Origin: JADZEM01 sp046328125
GTDB taxonomy: Bacteria; Chloroflexota; UBA6077; JACCZL01
Assembly: GCA_046328125.1 (NCBI GenBank)
Contig: JAXLXF010000015.1
Coordinates: forward strand, 1-64,000
DNA length: 64,000 nucleotides
Reading direction: 5' to 3'
This document shows, piece after piece, positions 7,566-16,670 of this stretch. The notes below the pieces were generated by a model. It was not told the origin of the DNA and made no database searches. It saw nothing but the letters and a program-made list of their open reading frames with translations. The position numbers were made by a program, and so were the translations under genes. Each line of letters begins with the position of its first letter. The first letter of the stretch is position 1.

Positions 7566-9275
7566 ATGGGGGCGGTGATGAGCGTCGCGGCTCGCCTGGA
7601 CCCCCGCACCTGGCCGATTCGCTGGCAGTTGACCGCGCTGAATGTCGGCGTCCACGCGGCAACGCTCATCGTGCTGTCACTCGTCTTCCTGTCGCAGCTG
7701 GACGGCGCGCTGGTCGGTCTGACCGCCGAAAACATGCGGGACAAAGTCCGCTCGATCTCCGAGGACCGCCGCCCGCCCCTGGACGATCCGACTCGGCCGG
7801 CCCTGGAGCTGACCCGCCCGCCCGGCGCTGTCAGCCGACCGCCCGGTCCGCCGCCGTCGGATGCGGGCAGCGATCCGGGACGCCCGCCGGGCGACGCCGG
7901 GCGCGTTCCGCCGCCGTTCAACCTCCAGCGAGCGGCGGCGTTCGCCGTACGGCGGTTCAGCGGACCCGACAGCGGTGTGCTGGTCTTCGACACGAACGGA
8001 TCGTTGATCGACTCGACCCAGGTGTACGAAGACCAGGAGCCGTGGCCGCTGCCTCCTCCCGAGCTGATCGCGCAGGCGCTGGCAGGGGGTCAGCGGACGG
8101 CCATCGTGCGCCAGGAGCAGCGGCGGACGCTGTTGCTGGCCGTACCGTTGCCCGGTCAGGACGGCAGCACTGCTGGCGCCGTCGTGCTGGCGCGCTCGCT
8201 GGAGCTGATCGACGCCGTCCAGGCCCGGCTGCTCTCGTTCCTGGCGGTGGGGGTGGCGATCGCCGTGCTCGTCGGCGGCGGGCTCGGGCTACGAGCCACC
8301 CGTGGCGCCCTGCGCCCGCTCGACCGCGTCATCCACGCGGCACGGGCTATCGCGAGCGGCAAGCTCGACGAGCGCCTGCGGCCGACCAAGCGCGACGAGA
8401 TCGGCGAGCTCGGGATCGCGTTCGACACGATGCTGGACCGCCTGGCCGGGATGGTCGCCTCCCAGCGCCAGTTCGTCGCGGACGCCGCGCACGAGCTCCG
8501 CACACCTCTGACGGCGCTCGGCGGCATGGTCGAGATGCTCCAGATCGGCGCCGACCGGGGCGACCCGACGACGGTCCGTCGGATGCTGGACACGATGAGC
8601 GGCGAGATCGACCGGCTCGGCCGGCTTGTGGCCGATCTGTTGACGCTCTCGCGGCTGGACGCCGAGCAGCCGCTCCATCCGGCACCCGTGGATCTGGCCC
8701 AACTGATCGGAGACGTGGCCGCTCAGACCCGCCTGCTGGCGGCCGGCCAGCAGATCGAGGTGCAGGTCGAGCGGCCGGCCACGGTGATCGCGGACCCGGA
8801 TCGGATGAAACAGGTGCTCTTGAACCTGACCGCGAACGCGCTGCGGTTCACGCCGGCCGGCGGGCGTATAGACCTGCGCCTGCGGACCAGCGGCAGCCGC
8901 GCCATCCTCGAAGTGGCCGACACCGGCAGTGGCATTGCACCGGAGCTGCTGCCACGGGTGATGGACCGCTTCGTGCGCGGCGACGCCTCGCGGGCCAGGG
9001 CGACCGGCGGCTCGGGGCTCGGGCTGGCGATCGTCAGCGCGATCGTGCACGCGCACGGCGGCAGCATCGACATCGCGAGCGCGCCCGGGGCCGGCACGAC
9101 CGTCACCATCGGCCTGGATCTGCCGGCCAGTGCTCATCGCTCCGATCCGCACCGTCATCCTCACGAGCCGCACATCGACGACGTCGCGCCCCACGCGCAT
9201 GGCGCCGATGCCCCCACGACGGAGCGTGCTCGGGTAGCTTCAGTGGCGCGTGGTCGCGACGACAGCTCGGTCTGA
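7566..9275 (+). CDS. Membrane sensor histidine kinase
   Basis: 569 aa. TM1 lies at about residues 25-45 (VHAATLIVLSLVFLS), a proline-rich extracytoplasmic domain follows (about 46-225, with PPGPPPSDAGSDPGRPPG), then TM2 (LLSFLAVGVAIAVLVGGGLGL), a HAMP linker, the DHp helix with phosphorylated His309 in AAHELRTPL, and an HATPase_c domain (NLTANALRF, ADTGSGIAP, GGSGLGLAIV). The start at 7566 follows the response regulator directly; ATG 7578 is equally possible. The last 45 residues are rich in His, Arg and Asp after the kinase core and could be a disordered or metal-binding tail. It is the cognate kinase of the preceding regulator. Confidence 0.92.
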   Translation: MGAVMSVAARLDPRTWPIRWQLTALNVGVHAATLIVLSLVFLSQLDGALVGLTAENMRDKVRSISEDRRPPLDDPTRPALELTRPPGAVSRPPGPPPSDAGSDPGRPPGDAGRVPPPFNLQRAAAFAVRRFSGPDSGVLVFDTNGSLIDSTQVYEDQEPWPLPPPELIAQALAGGQRTAIVRQEQRRTLLLAVPLPGQDGSTAGAVVLARSLELIDAVQARLLSFLAVGVAIAVLVGGGLGLRATRGALRPLDRVIHAARAIASGKLDERLRPTKRDEIGELGIAFDTMLDRLAGMVASQRQFVADAAHELRTPLTALGGMVEMLQIGADRGDPTTVRRMLDTMSGEIDRLGRLVADLLTLSRLDAEQPLHPAPVDLAQLIGDVAAQTRLLAAGQQIEVQVERPATVIADPDRMKQVLLNLTANALRFTPAGGRIDLRLRTSGSRAILEVADTGSGIAPELLPRVMDRFVRGDASRARATGGSGLGLAIVSAIVHAHGGSIDIASAPGAGTTVTIGLDLPASAHRSDPHRHPHEPHIDDVAPHAHGADAPTTERARVASVARGRDDSSV

Positions 9276-9429
9276 CACGCGTCGGGAGCGCGCGAGCGAC
9301 TCCGCGACCGTCACGCGGCCCGTTCCGATGGCCTCTCGATCCCCCATTGGGGCTTTGTGCGATCTCGGGGCCATAATGGCGCCGGTGCTGCTCGGCAACG
9401 AGAAGACCGACCACGGAGGACGATCGAGC

Positions 9430-10686
9430 ATGGCTGTCGACCGAGAAGCCTGGGACGCGCGCATCCGAGCCGCGGTGGAGGAGCTGAGGCCCCAGCTTCT
9501 CGCGTCGAGTCACGCTATCCACGCCAACCCGGAGCTGGCGTTCCGCGAGCACCGGGCCTGCGCCCGCCTCAGCGACGAGCTTGAGCAGGGCGGCTTCGCC
9601 GTCGAGCGGGGCGCCGGCGGGCTGCCGACGGCGTTTCGGGCATCGTACAGCGGCGGCGAGCCCGGCCCGACCATCGCCATTCTGGCGGAATACGATGCCC
9701 TGCCGGGTATCGGCCACGGCTGCGGGCACAACGTGATCGCGACCAGCGCGCTCGGAGCCGGCCTGGCGCTCGCCCGCGCAGGCGTCCGCTTCCCCGGCAC
9801 CATCCTGGTCGTCGGGACGCCCGCCGAAGAAGGCGGCGGTGGCAAGATCCTGCTGGCCGAGGCCGGCGTCTTCAAAGACGTCGACCTCGCGTACATGCTC
9901 CACCCGTCCCAGACGAACATGGTCAAGCGCGGCTCGCTGGCGAACAGCCGGGTCGAGATCGTGTTCAACGGCCGGGCGGCGCACGCGGCCGGCGCCCCCG
10001 ATCTCGGGATCAACGCGCTGGAGGCCGTGATCCAGACGTTCGTGGGCATCAACGCCCGCCGCCTCCACATGCGCGAGGACGCCCGCGTCCACGGCATCAT
10101 CACCGACGGCGGCAAGGCGGTGAACATCATTCCGGACCGCGCGGCGGCCCGCTTCAGCGCCCGTGCCCGCGACCGCGCGTACCAGCGCCGCCTCATCGAG
10201 ATGATCCGGCAGGCGGCCGAGGCCGGCGCGCTCGCGACCGGCGCGGAGCTGGAGTTCACCGAGACGCGCGGCTATTCGAACATGGTCGCGAACCACGTGG
10301 TGGCCGACGTGTTCGCGAAGCACCTCGGGGCGACCGGCCGCCAGGTGGACGAGCCGCGCCCGAACCAGCGGATGGGCTCGACGGACATGGGCGATATCAG
10401 CCAGTTGATGCCGGCCGTGCACGGCTACGTGTCCATCGCGCCGCGCACCGTCCCGAACCACACGGTCGGCTTCACCGAAGCCGCCGCCTCGCCTGCCGGC
10501 GACCAGGCGGTCATCGACGGCGCGCTGGCGATGGCGCAGACCGCGGCCGACCTCTTCGCCGATCCGAGTCTGGTGACGGCGGCGAAGGCCGAGTATCAGT
10601 CGAGGCTGGCGGCCGGCGACGTGGCTGGCTACGACGCCTGGCTGGAAGCGGGCAAGGCGTACGCGCCGGCCCCGCGCCCGGCCTGA
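9430..10686 (+). CDS. M20 family metallo-amidohydrolase
   Basis: 418-aa paralogue of the gene at 3657-4988, with AEYDALPGIGHGCGHNVI (metal ligands), GTPAEEGGGGK (catalytic Glu region), GRAAHAAGAPDLGINALEA (dimerisation domain) and QRMGSTDMGDISQ. GGAGGA at 9415-9420 lies nine bases upstream of ATG 9430, which fixes the start against the longer frame that opens at 9250. It is expected to be a cytoplasmic zinc enzyme hydrolysing N-acyl amino acids or aminobenzoyl-glutamate-like amides. It is followed 20 bases later by the YqgE-like gene, so co-transcription is likely. Confidence 0.92.
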   Translation: MAVDREAWDARIRAAVEELRPQLLASSHAIHANPELAFREHRACARLSDELEQGGFAVERGAGGLPTAFRASYSGGEPGPTIAILAEYDALPGIGHGCGHNVIATSALGAGLALARAGVRFPGTILVVGTPAEEGGGGKILLAEAGVFKDVDLAYMLHPSQTNMVKRGSLANSRVEIVFNGRAAHAAGAPDLGINALEAVIQTFVGINARRLHMREDARVHGIITDGGKAVNIIPDRAAARFSARARDRAYQRRLIEMIRQAAEAGALATGAELEFTETRGYSNMVANHVVADVFAKHLGATGRQVDEPRPNQRMGSTDMGDISQLMPAVHGYVSIAPRTVPNHTVGFTEAAASPAGDQAVIDGALAMAQTAADLFADPSLVTAAKAEYQSRLAAGDVAGYDAWLEAGKAYAPAPRPA

Positions 10687-10706
10687 TCGGACCGGAGGCA
10701 CCCAGG

Positions 10707-11300
10707 GTGACCCTTGACGACGTGACGCTCGGGACGCTGCTCGTCGCGACGCCCTCGGAGGACGACGACCCGATGTTCGGCGGGACCGTGATCCTGGTCG
10801 TGGATCGCGAGCCGCACTGGACGATCACCGGGCTGGTCTTGAACCGCCCCCTTGAGACGCCGGCCATCGACCAGGCGGCCAGGGCGACGTTGTTCCTCTC
10901 GGATTTCGCGGCGCCGGCCTACTGGGGCGGGCCGGTCGGGACCGATCCGGTCATCCTCGGCGAGCTGGCCCCCGATCGGGACGTCGAGTGGTTCCACCTC
11001 GATCAGCAGCAGCGCCGCCCGTTTCCGCTGCCGGGCCTGGGGCTGATCGCGCTGGGCGAGCACCACGAGCCGTTCGAGGGGCGGCTCGGCCGCGCGCGGC
11101 TGTACGTCGGCCTGTGCGTCTGGGCCGCGATCATGCTGGAGCGCGAGATCGACCGTGGCGACTGGTGGGTGACGCGCGCCACGGTCGAAGACGTTTTCGC
11201 GACCGATCCAGAGGCGCTGCTGGAGCGTGTCCGCGCCCGCGCGCGCCGGCCGGAGCGGCGCGGGCCGGCTGGCCTGCCCCGCCCTCTCGACGACACCTGA
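10707..11300 (+). CDS. YqgE/AlgH family protein
   Basis: 197 aa starting at GTG 10707, preceded by CACCCAGG. Family blocks are present: GTLLVATPSEDDDPMFGGTVIL at the N-terminus, ITGLVLNRPLE, YWGGPVGTDPV and the C-terminal YVGLCVWAAIMLEREIDRGDWW. YqgE/AlgH (UPF0301) proteins are small cytoplasmic proteins of unresolved role; AlgH was named for a link to alginate regulation in Pseudomonas. The last 25 residues are an Arg-rich extension beyond the usual domain. Confidence 0.87.
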   Translation: MTLDDVTLGTLLVATPSEDDDPMFGGTVILVVDREPHWTITGLVLNRPLETPAIDQAARATLFLSDFAAPAYWGGPVGTDPVILGELAPDRDVEWFHLDQQQRRPFPLPGLGLIALGEHHEPFEGRLGRARLYVGLCVWAAIMLEREIDRGDWWVTRATVEDVFATDPEALLERVRARARRPERRGPAGLPRPLDDT

Positions 11301-11352
11301 CCGGTACTCGCGGCAGAGACGCATGGAACGCGGGGCGGGGCCGGGAAGGTGG

Positions 11353-12108
11353 CTACTTCGCGGCAGCCCGGGCCTTCGCCATGTAGTTCTTCATGCCGGC
11401 CTCGATCCACGGCTTGGCGCCGGTCATGAAGCACTTCACGCCGATGCTGGCGTAGTGCTCGACGTTGCCGTCCACCGCCAGGGTGCCGGCTGTCTTGCCG
11501 GCCTTGACGATCTTCTCGATGGCGCCGTCGATGGTTTTCAGCACGTCCGGATGGGTGTTCTCGCCGATGTGGCCCATCGACGCGGCCAGGTCTGACGGCG
11601 CGACGAAGAAGACGTCGATGTGATCGACTTTCAGGATCTCGTCCAGGTTGTTGACCGCGACGATGTCCTCGATCAGCACGATCAGCAGCGTGTTGTCGTT
11701 GGCGACCTTCAAGTAGTCCGGGACGCCGTACCCCTGGCGGCTGGTGAACATGCCGCGCCTGCCGATTGGCGCGAACTTGGCCGCGTCCACGACGTTCTGG
11801 GCCTCTTCGCGGTTGTTGACGTGCGGGATCACCAGCGCCTGGGCGCCACGGTCGAGTGCGCGGTAGATGTCGCCGTACTCGTTGTGGCTCAGGCGCAGCA
11901 CCGAGGTCGCGCCCCAGAGATCGCAGGCCCGTGTCAGGTCCGAGATGTCGCCAAAATCGACGGGGCCGTGCTCGCCTTCGAGCCAGAAGCCGTCGGCGCC
12001 GATATAGCCCAGGTCGTCGATCATGTCGGCGTTGACGGCCCCGGAGAGGATGAAGGCGGTCTCGCCGGCGGCCAGCTTCTGCTTGATACGATTCGGTCGG
12101 ATGTTCAC
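11353..12108 (-). CDS. HpcH/HpaI-family aldolase
   Basis: 251 aa, the second aldolase of this superfamily in the window. Conserved parts are the His of LEGEHGPVD, IPHVNNREEAQNVV, the Arg of PIGRRGMFTSRQGYG, the Glu of LIVLIEDIVAV and the Asp of FFVAPSDLAASMG. The fold is a metal-dependent TIM-barrel lyase for 2-keto acids. It differs clearly from the 1786-2559 paralogue, so it probably uses a different substrate. It is convergent with YqgE/AlgH, with 52 bases between the stops and no clear terminator hairpin. Confidence 0.87.
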   Translation of the reverse strand: MNIRPNRIKQKLAAGETAFILSGAVNADMIDDLGYIGADGFWLEGEHGPVDFGDISDLTRACDLWGATSVLRLSHNEYGDIYRALDRGAQALVIPHVNNREEAQNVVDAAKFAPIGRRGMFTSRQGYGVPDYLKVANDNTLLIVLIEDIVAVNNLDEILKVDHIDVFFVAPSDLAASMGHIGENTHPDVLKTIDGAIEKIVKAGKTAGTLAVDGNVEHYASIGVKCFMTGAKPWIEAGMKNYMAKARAAAK

Positions 12109-12251
12109 GCTCGTTCCTCAGCGTCGAGCTGCCTCGGGCGACGCTCCGGTCCCCTTCTGGGACGTCCCGAGGCTCGGTCCATCGTAGCACGCTCGGCATT
12201 CCCGTTCCCGACCGTACCGTGAGTCACGGTCCACCCCGCGCCATCGTTGGA

Positions 12252-12926
12252 ATGAGCGTGGACTGCGAGCGCGCGTTCCGGGAGGGCACCTCTGACCCGG
12301 GTCACCCCGGGAGTGGATCGGTGCGTATCGTCGAAGTCGGCCGCCTCGTCGTCACGTCGGGTCGGGTCTACGCCGGAGATGCGCTGATCAAGCCGAGTGG
12401 TCTGACGTTCTCGCAGCGCGTGCCGGCCGGCACCTATCCCGTCCTGCTCAGCGTCGCCACCCTCGAGAACAGAGACCAGCGCGTCGCGTTTGCTCGCCTC
12501 CAGCTCGGACCGGGCCAGCCGGTGCGCTGGGCGATGGCGACATCAGACGATCAGAACCTGGCGACGCTCGCCGAGGACGAATTCTTCGGCTACCCGGTCG
12601 ATTCCGGGACCGGCAGCTTCATGGACGGCGACGTCGCCCATCAGCTCGGCGCGATGTCCTCTGCAGAGGCGGCGGCCTTCAACGAGCGCGTGGTGGACGA
12701 GTTTCTGAGCCACGCCGTGAACACCTGGCACTGGGCCGACGTGACCGTCAATGCGTCCAACGGCGCGAACCTCGTCGGATTCGCCTCTGGCTGGGGGGAC
12801 GGGCGGTACGCTTCGTACTGGGGCTACGACGACCAGGATCAGGTCGTCTGCCTCGTGACAGACTTCAGCCTCTTTGGCGAGGACGACGACGAGAACGGCG
12901 AGGACGACGACGAGGACGGCGAGTAG
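12252..12926 (+). CDS. DUF4241 protein with acidic C-terminal tail
   Basis: About 224 aa from ATG 12252 (an earlier in-frame start at 12219 is possible). The DUF4241 signature elements are visible: VGRLVVTSGRVYAGD, VPAGTYPVLLSV, RWAMATS, SGTGSFMD, and the C-terminal GFASGWGDGRYASYWGYD followed by VVCLVTDFSLFG. The family has no established biochemical function and is found scattered in many bacteria. The final 14 residues are almost entirely Asp/Glu, a tandem of EDDDENG-type units that lie outside the domain. Confidence 0.82.
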   Translation: MSVDCERAFREGTSDPGHPGSGSVRIVEVGRLVVTSGRVYAGDALIKPSGLTFSQRVPAGTYPVLLSVATLENRDQRVAFARLQLGPGQPVRWAMATSDDQNLATLAEDEFFGYPVDSGTGSFMDGDVAHQLGAMSSAEAAAFNERVVDEFLSHAVNTWHWADVTVNASNGANLVGFASGWGDGRYASYWGYDDQDQVVCLVTDFSLFGEDDDENGEDDDEDGE

Positions 12927-12978
12927 CGCTCCGGGACAGAAGTCGTGGCGCGCCTGAGCGAACGCGAGCGGCAGGTGC

Positions 12979-13827
12979 TCAGATCTGGCCCAGGCGACCG
13001 CGGAGTGAGGCGGGATCGGCAGACCGAGTGCGCGTCGCCGTCTCGACCGCCTCGTCGATAACCGCCCGGCGCCGCGCATACCGAGCGTCGTCCACGTACG
13101 CGCCGGTCTCCTCCACGAACTGGGCGACCACATCTGGCACGGAGGCGTCCAGTCGCCCGCCGGCCGCCAGATCTCCTCGGATCGTGCTCGAAGCGATGAC
13201 CCGTAGCTCCGGCGGCAGCGCGAGCGGTCGAACGGCGCCGGCGAAGCGCCGGTTCTCGGGCTGGCCCAGGAGCGCTGCCAGCGAGCCGTCGTCGTCGTCG
13301 CCGCGCGGCGCGACCAGGAACGTAGCGAGCTCGAACAGGGCCTCCAGGGCGGCGTCACGGTCCTCGTAGTAGCGCGGGTCGAAGATCTGGACGATCTTGT
13401 CGTGCCCGACCAGGAACACCAGTGCTCCGAGGTCTGGAAAGAGCGAGCGGACGATTCGGGCCTGATCGACGTACAGGCCCCGATTGACGACGACGGTCCC
13501 GAGTCGCTGGTCATCCTCCAGCAGGGCGTCCAGCATCAGCAGGCGGTCTTCCAGGCCGGCCCCGGTGACGACCTCTTTGTCCACGGTCCTGATGCTCAGA
13601 GCGTACTGGACCGCGCCGAGCTGGCCGTCAGCCAGACCGGCCAGCGCCAGGGTCTGGTGTGCGATGGTGGGCGGGTTGAACGAGCCGGCCAGCAGCCCGA
13701 GCCGTGCGCCGGGCACGAGGTGCCTGCCGGCGATCTGGCGGGCCGTTGGCTCGGGCTCAGCCGCCAGATCGCGGAGGGCCAGCCCATGCTGGATCAGTCG
13801 TTCGGCATCCAGGAAGCGGTCGCGCAC
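12979..13827 (-). CDS. NadD-like nucleotidylyltransferase
   Basis: 282 aa from GTG 13827, which has GGAGA about 11 bases upstream; the frame is open further upstream to an ATG at 13938. GLLAGSFNPPTIAHQTLA is the GxFxPxHxGH nucleotide-binding motif (with T in place of the first His), FLVGHDKIVQIF matches the central block, and IASSTIRGDLAAG corresponds to the SSTxIR motif. These enzymes transfer AMP to nicotinate mononucleotide or related phosphates. Because the first His is replaced and the protein is longer than typical NadD (about 200 aa), it may act on another substrate. It is transcribed divergently from the next gene. Confidence 0.75.
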   Translation of the reverse strand: MRDRFLDAERLIQHGLALRDLAAEPEPTARQIAGRHLVPGARLGLLAGSFNPPTIAHQTLALAGLADGQLGAVQYALSIRTVDKEVVTGAGLEDRLLMLDALLEDDQRLGTVVVNRGLYVDQARIVRSLFPDLGALVFLVGHDKIVQIFDPRYYEDRDAALEALFELATFLVAPRGDDDDGSLAALLGQPENRRFAGAVRPLALPPELRVIASSTIRGDLAAGGRLDASVPDVVAQFVEETGAYVDDARYARRRAVIDEAVETATRTRSADPASLRGRLGQI

Positions 13828-13952
13828 GTCGCCATTCTCTCCGAGTCTGCCTGCGCTGCGCTGCCACGCGGCGCGTCGCCGTGTTGGGCTCGCGGGCGGG
13901 GAAGCTGGTCGCTGGCAGTCTACAATGTCGCAGGCCACGGTCGGGGGCAGGT

Positions 13953-14411
13953 GTGACGGACGAGCAGAGCAGGCGCATCGTGCGGTCGGAACGGGACGAC
14001 CAGCCGTCGGGTGATCTGGTGCGGGTCGGGCGGGACGGTCGCGTCTCGCAGGCGCCGGTCGCGAGCCGGGCGGAGCTGGACGAGCACGCGGCTCGGCTCG
14101 CCCGCGCGACCCAGAAGCCGGAGCCGCCGCGTCGGTTCGAGGTCAAGCGCCGCAACGACAACGAGCTGATCCTGTTCGTGACGGAGCGCAGCGAGAGCTG
14201 GATCGTCTATCCGCCCCGCTCCCAGTACGAGTTCCTGGACCGCCCGACCGCCGTCACCGTCCTGGTCGAGCACCACCCGTGGTCGGCGTACAGCCCGATC
14301 GTCATGCACGAGGTGGACGCCAGCACCGGTTGTCGGGAGCACGGCCTGGACTGCGGCGCGAACGCGGCGATCCAGGCTGGCGCGCGGCTCGGCTGGAACC
14401 CGTTCGCCTAG
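13953..14411 (+). CDS. Hypothetical protein (152 aa)
   Basis: 152 aa from GTG 13953 with GGGGGCAG just upstream. The N-terminal half is charged and probably flexible; the second half (VKRRNDNELILFVTERSESWIVYPP to the end) alternates hydrophobic residues and looks like a small beta-sheet domain, with two Cys in GCREHGLDC. I do not recognise a family. It lies between the divergent NadD-like gene and the converging ABC exporter. The coding call rests on its open length in GC-rich codons and its fit between neighbours. Confidence 0.6.
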   Translation: MTDEQSRRIVRSERDDQPSGDLVRVGRDGRVSQAPVASRAELDEHAARLARATQKPEPPRRFEVKRRNDNELILFVTERSESWIVYPPRSQYEFLDRPTAVTVLVEHHPWSAYSPIVMHEVDASTGCREHGLDCGANAAIQAGARLGWNPFA

Positions 14412-14430
14412 ACGGGGCGGCGATGCGGTA

Positions 14431-15282
14431 CTAGCGAATGAGCGCCTCGGCGGTAGAGAGCGCGCCAGCCGAGCTTCGCGTGTGGCGGTACTCGGCCAGG
14501 ATCTGCTCGGTGGGGCCGTCGGCGCGGATGCGGCCCTTCTCCAGCCAGATGCAGCGGTCGCAGAACGCCGACAGTGCCTCCAGGCTGTGCGACACGAACA
14601 GCAAGGTGCGGCCCTCGGAGACGAGCTCCTGGACCCGCTCCAGGCACTTCTGCTGGAAGTCGATGTCCCCGACCGTCAGCACTTCGTCCAGGATCAGGAT
14701 GTCCGGGTCGAGATGGGCGGCCACCGCGAACGCGAGCCGTACCTGCATGCCGCTCGAGTAGCGCTTGACCGGGGTGTCCAGGAAGGCGCGGACCCCGGAG
14801 AACTCCACGATGTCCTCGAAGCGCTCGTTGATCTCGGCGCGGCTGAGGCCGTGTATCGAAGCGTTCAGGTACACGTTCTCGCGGCCGGTGAGGTCGGAGT
14901 TGAAGCCGGTCCCCACCTCCAGCAGCGAGACCAGCCGGCCGCGCAGGCGTGCTTCGCCGGTCGTGGGGTAGACCACGCGCGAGAGGATCTTGAGCAGGGT
15001 GGACTTGCCGGCCCCGTTCCGCCCGACGATCCCGACTCGCTCGCCGTACTGAATGTCGAACGAGACGTTGTCGAGCGCCCAGAAGATGCCGCTGTCTGAC
15101 CTGGGCGTCCCGATCGTCTGGTGGCGGATCACCCGCGCCAGCGCCGCCAGGCCGCCGTGGAACGAGCGCCCGTTCTCCGGGCCGCGAACGTACTGCTTCG
15201 AGATCGCGCGGACGCTGATCATCGTCGGCAGCGGGGCCGCTGCTGGCGTGGGCTCGGCGTCGGGCAGCGCTGTGACGGTCAT
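14431..15282 (-). CDS. ABC transporter ATPase, Wzt-like (polysaccharide export)
   Basis: 283 aa. Walker A is VGIVGRNGAGKSTLLKIL, the signature is YSSGMQVRLAFAVA and Walker B is ILILDEVLTVGD; the family-typical LLEVGTGFNSDLTGRENVYLN places it with the O-antigen/teichoic-acid exporter ATPases. ATG 15282 overlaps the permease stop by four bases (translational coupling). It ends soon after the nucleotide-binding domain and lacks the C-terminal carbohydrate-binding domain that longer Wzt proteins use to recognise capped glycans. Partner of the permease at 15279-16670. Confidence 0.9.
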   Translation of the reverse strand: MTVTALPDAEPTPAAAPLPTMISVRAISKQYVRGPENGRSFHGGLAALARVIRHQTIGTPRSDSGIFWALDNVSFDIQYGERVGIVGRNGAGKSTLLKILSRVVYPTTGEARLRGRLVSLLEVGTGFNSDLTGRENVYLNASIHGLSRAEINERFEDIVEFSGVRAFLDTPVKRYSSGMQVRLAFAVAAHLDPDILILDEVLTVGDIDFQQKCLERVQELVSEGRTLLFVSHSLEALSAFCDRCIWLEKGRIRADGPTEQILAEYRHTRSSAGALSTAEALIR

Positions 15283-16670
15283 AGTCGGTCCACCAGGCGC
15301 AGCTCGGTTCGACGGAAGACCCGGATGCCGAGCGCGCAGATGATGAACGAGCTCACCAGCGAATACGACCACTCCGTGATCGGGAACGGAATGCCGTCGA
15401 AGAGGACGGCCCGGAACGCGAGCAGCGCGCCGGCCGTCGGGTTGAGATGGTAGAGCTGGCGGACGCCGCCAGGGATCATGTCCGGCGCGTAGATGACCGG
15501 CGCCAGCCAGAGGCCGATGGTCAGGCCGAACCCGAGCACACGCTCCCAGTCGCGGTCTTCGATGGCCAACGACGAGACGAGCAGTCCGAGACCGAGCGCC
15601 AGCATGATCACCGGCACGATCACGATCGGCAACAGGATGACCGACCAGCCGGGGTGGATCTCGTACAGCACCATCAGGATCGCCAGTGGCACCATCCCGA
15701 TGAGCAAGATCACAAGATTCGAGACCGTCGGCACGAGCGGAGTCAGTAACCTGGGGTAGTAAATCTTGGTCAGAAGGGGCATGTCCATGCGGATCGCGCT
15801 GGCCGAGTTCGTGGCGGCGTCCGTGAAGTACGTCCAGAGCAGGAGGCCGGTGTAGACGTACGGGACGTATGGGACGTCCACGTACGTGTTGGCGCCGGAG
15901 AGGTTGCGGAAGAAGCCGAACACCAGCGCGAACAGGATCGGGCGGGAGATGGCCCAGATCGAGCCGAGCCGCATCGCGTCGAACTCGATCCTGAGGTTGC
16001 GCCAGACGAGCGCCAGGAATAGGTGGCGATACTCCCAGAGCTCGTGAAGCTGGACGGCAAGCGACCCCGCCGACGGCCGAACGACGATCTCCTTGGCGAA
16101 GACACGCTCCGGCGGGGGCGGTGGCGCTTTGCGGAGGGTGCCCTTCGCCGCGACGGCCGCGACGGCCTGCGCCGACGCGTGCGCCGTTCTCGCGGCTGCC
16201 GAGAGCGGTGTGACGGTGGTGCTGGACTCGGTCTCGGGCCGCTCGAACGTCACGGACTCGACGTGGGCGGCGACCCGTCGACCGTCCGGCGCGGGCAACC
16301 GCTGGACCGCCGAGAAGCGCAGCTGAATGCGCCATCGTGGGCCGCCCGCGGGCACTGGCGCCTGGACGCGAAACGTGCCCACGCCAAGCCGATGCCGGCT
16401 GGTCTCCTGGCCGTCCACCAGCACTCGGAGCTCCGTCGTGAACTCCGGATTGCTGATCAACGGGACGGTGCCCTGGACGACCGCCACGAGGTCATCCTGT
16501 GGTCGGGTCACTTCAAACGACGAAGCCGCCGCCAGCCATCCGTCAGTGTCCAGTCCCGAGGCCCGAAGATCGGGATTCGTGAGGTCTGCCGGAAGGTCAC
16601 GGATGACGTACGGACGGGTCTGTACTGCCAACGGAGATGTCTCGGTAGATGCTCGAAGCAGTTGACTCAT
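15279..16670 (-). CDS. ABC-2 type polysaccharide export permease with N-terminal soluble domain
   Basis: 463 aa. The C-terminal 260 residues are a Wzm/TagG-like permease: LWEYRHLFLALVWRNLRIEFDA amphipathic entry, then about six membrane segments (for example ISRPILFALVFGFFRNL, LVILLIGMVPLAILMVL, IVIVPVIMLALGLGLLVSSLAI). The first about 150 residues form a soluble beta-rich region (FEVTRPQDDLVAVVQGTV, RWRIQLRFSAVQRLP), followed by a Pro/Ala linker; such a domain is not part of ordinary Wzm proteins. The ATPase gene follows with a four-base overlap. Together they should export a lipid-linked or surface glycan across the membrane. Confidence 0.87.
   Translation of the reverse strand: MSQLLRASTETSPLAVQTRPYVIRDLPADLTNPDLRASGLDTDGWLAAASSFEVTRPQDDLVAVVQGTVPLISNPEFTTELRVLVDGQETSRHRLGVGTFRVQAPVPAGGPRWRIQLRFSAVQRLPAPDGRRVAAHVESVTFERPETESSTTVTPLSAAARTAHASAQAVAAVAAKGTLRKAPPPPPERVFAKEIVVRPSAGSLAVQLHELWEYRHLFLALVWRNLRIEFDAMRLGSIWAISRPILFALVFGFFRNLSGANTYVDVPYVPYVYTGLLLWTYFTDAATNSASAIRMDMPLLTKIYYPRLLTPLVPTVSNLVILLIGMVPLAILMVLYEIHPGWSVILLPIVIVPVIMLALGLGLLVSSLAIEDRDWERVLGFGLTIGLWLAPVIYAPDMIPGGVRQLYHLNPTAGALLAFRAVLFDGIPFPITEWSYSLVSSFIICALGIRVFRRTELRLVDRL

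Noticed and set aside
9371..9376. CATAAT as a -10 element for the M20 gene at 9430
   Set aside because: No acceptable -35 at 16-18 bases; kept out for lack of support.
9103..10701. 532-aa minus-strand open frame
   Set aside because: Opposite the kinase tail and the M20 gene; composition typical of an antisense GC frame, no ribosome-binding site.
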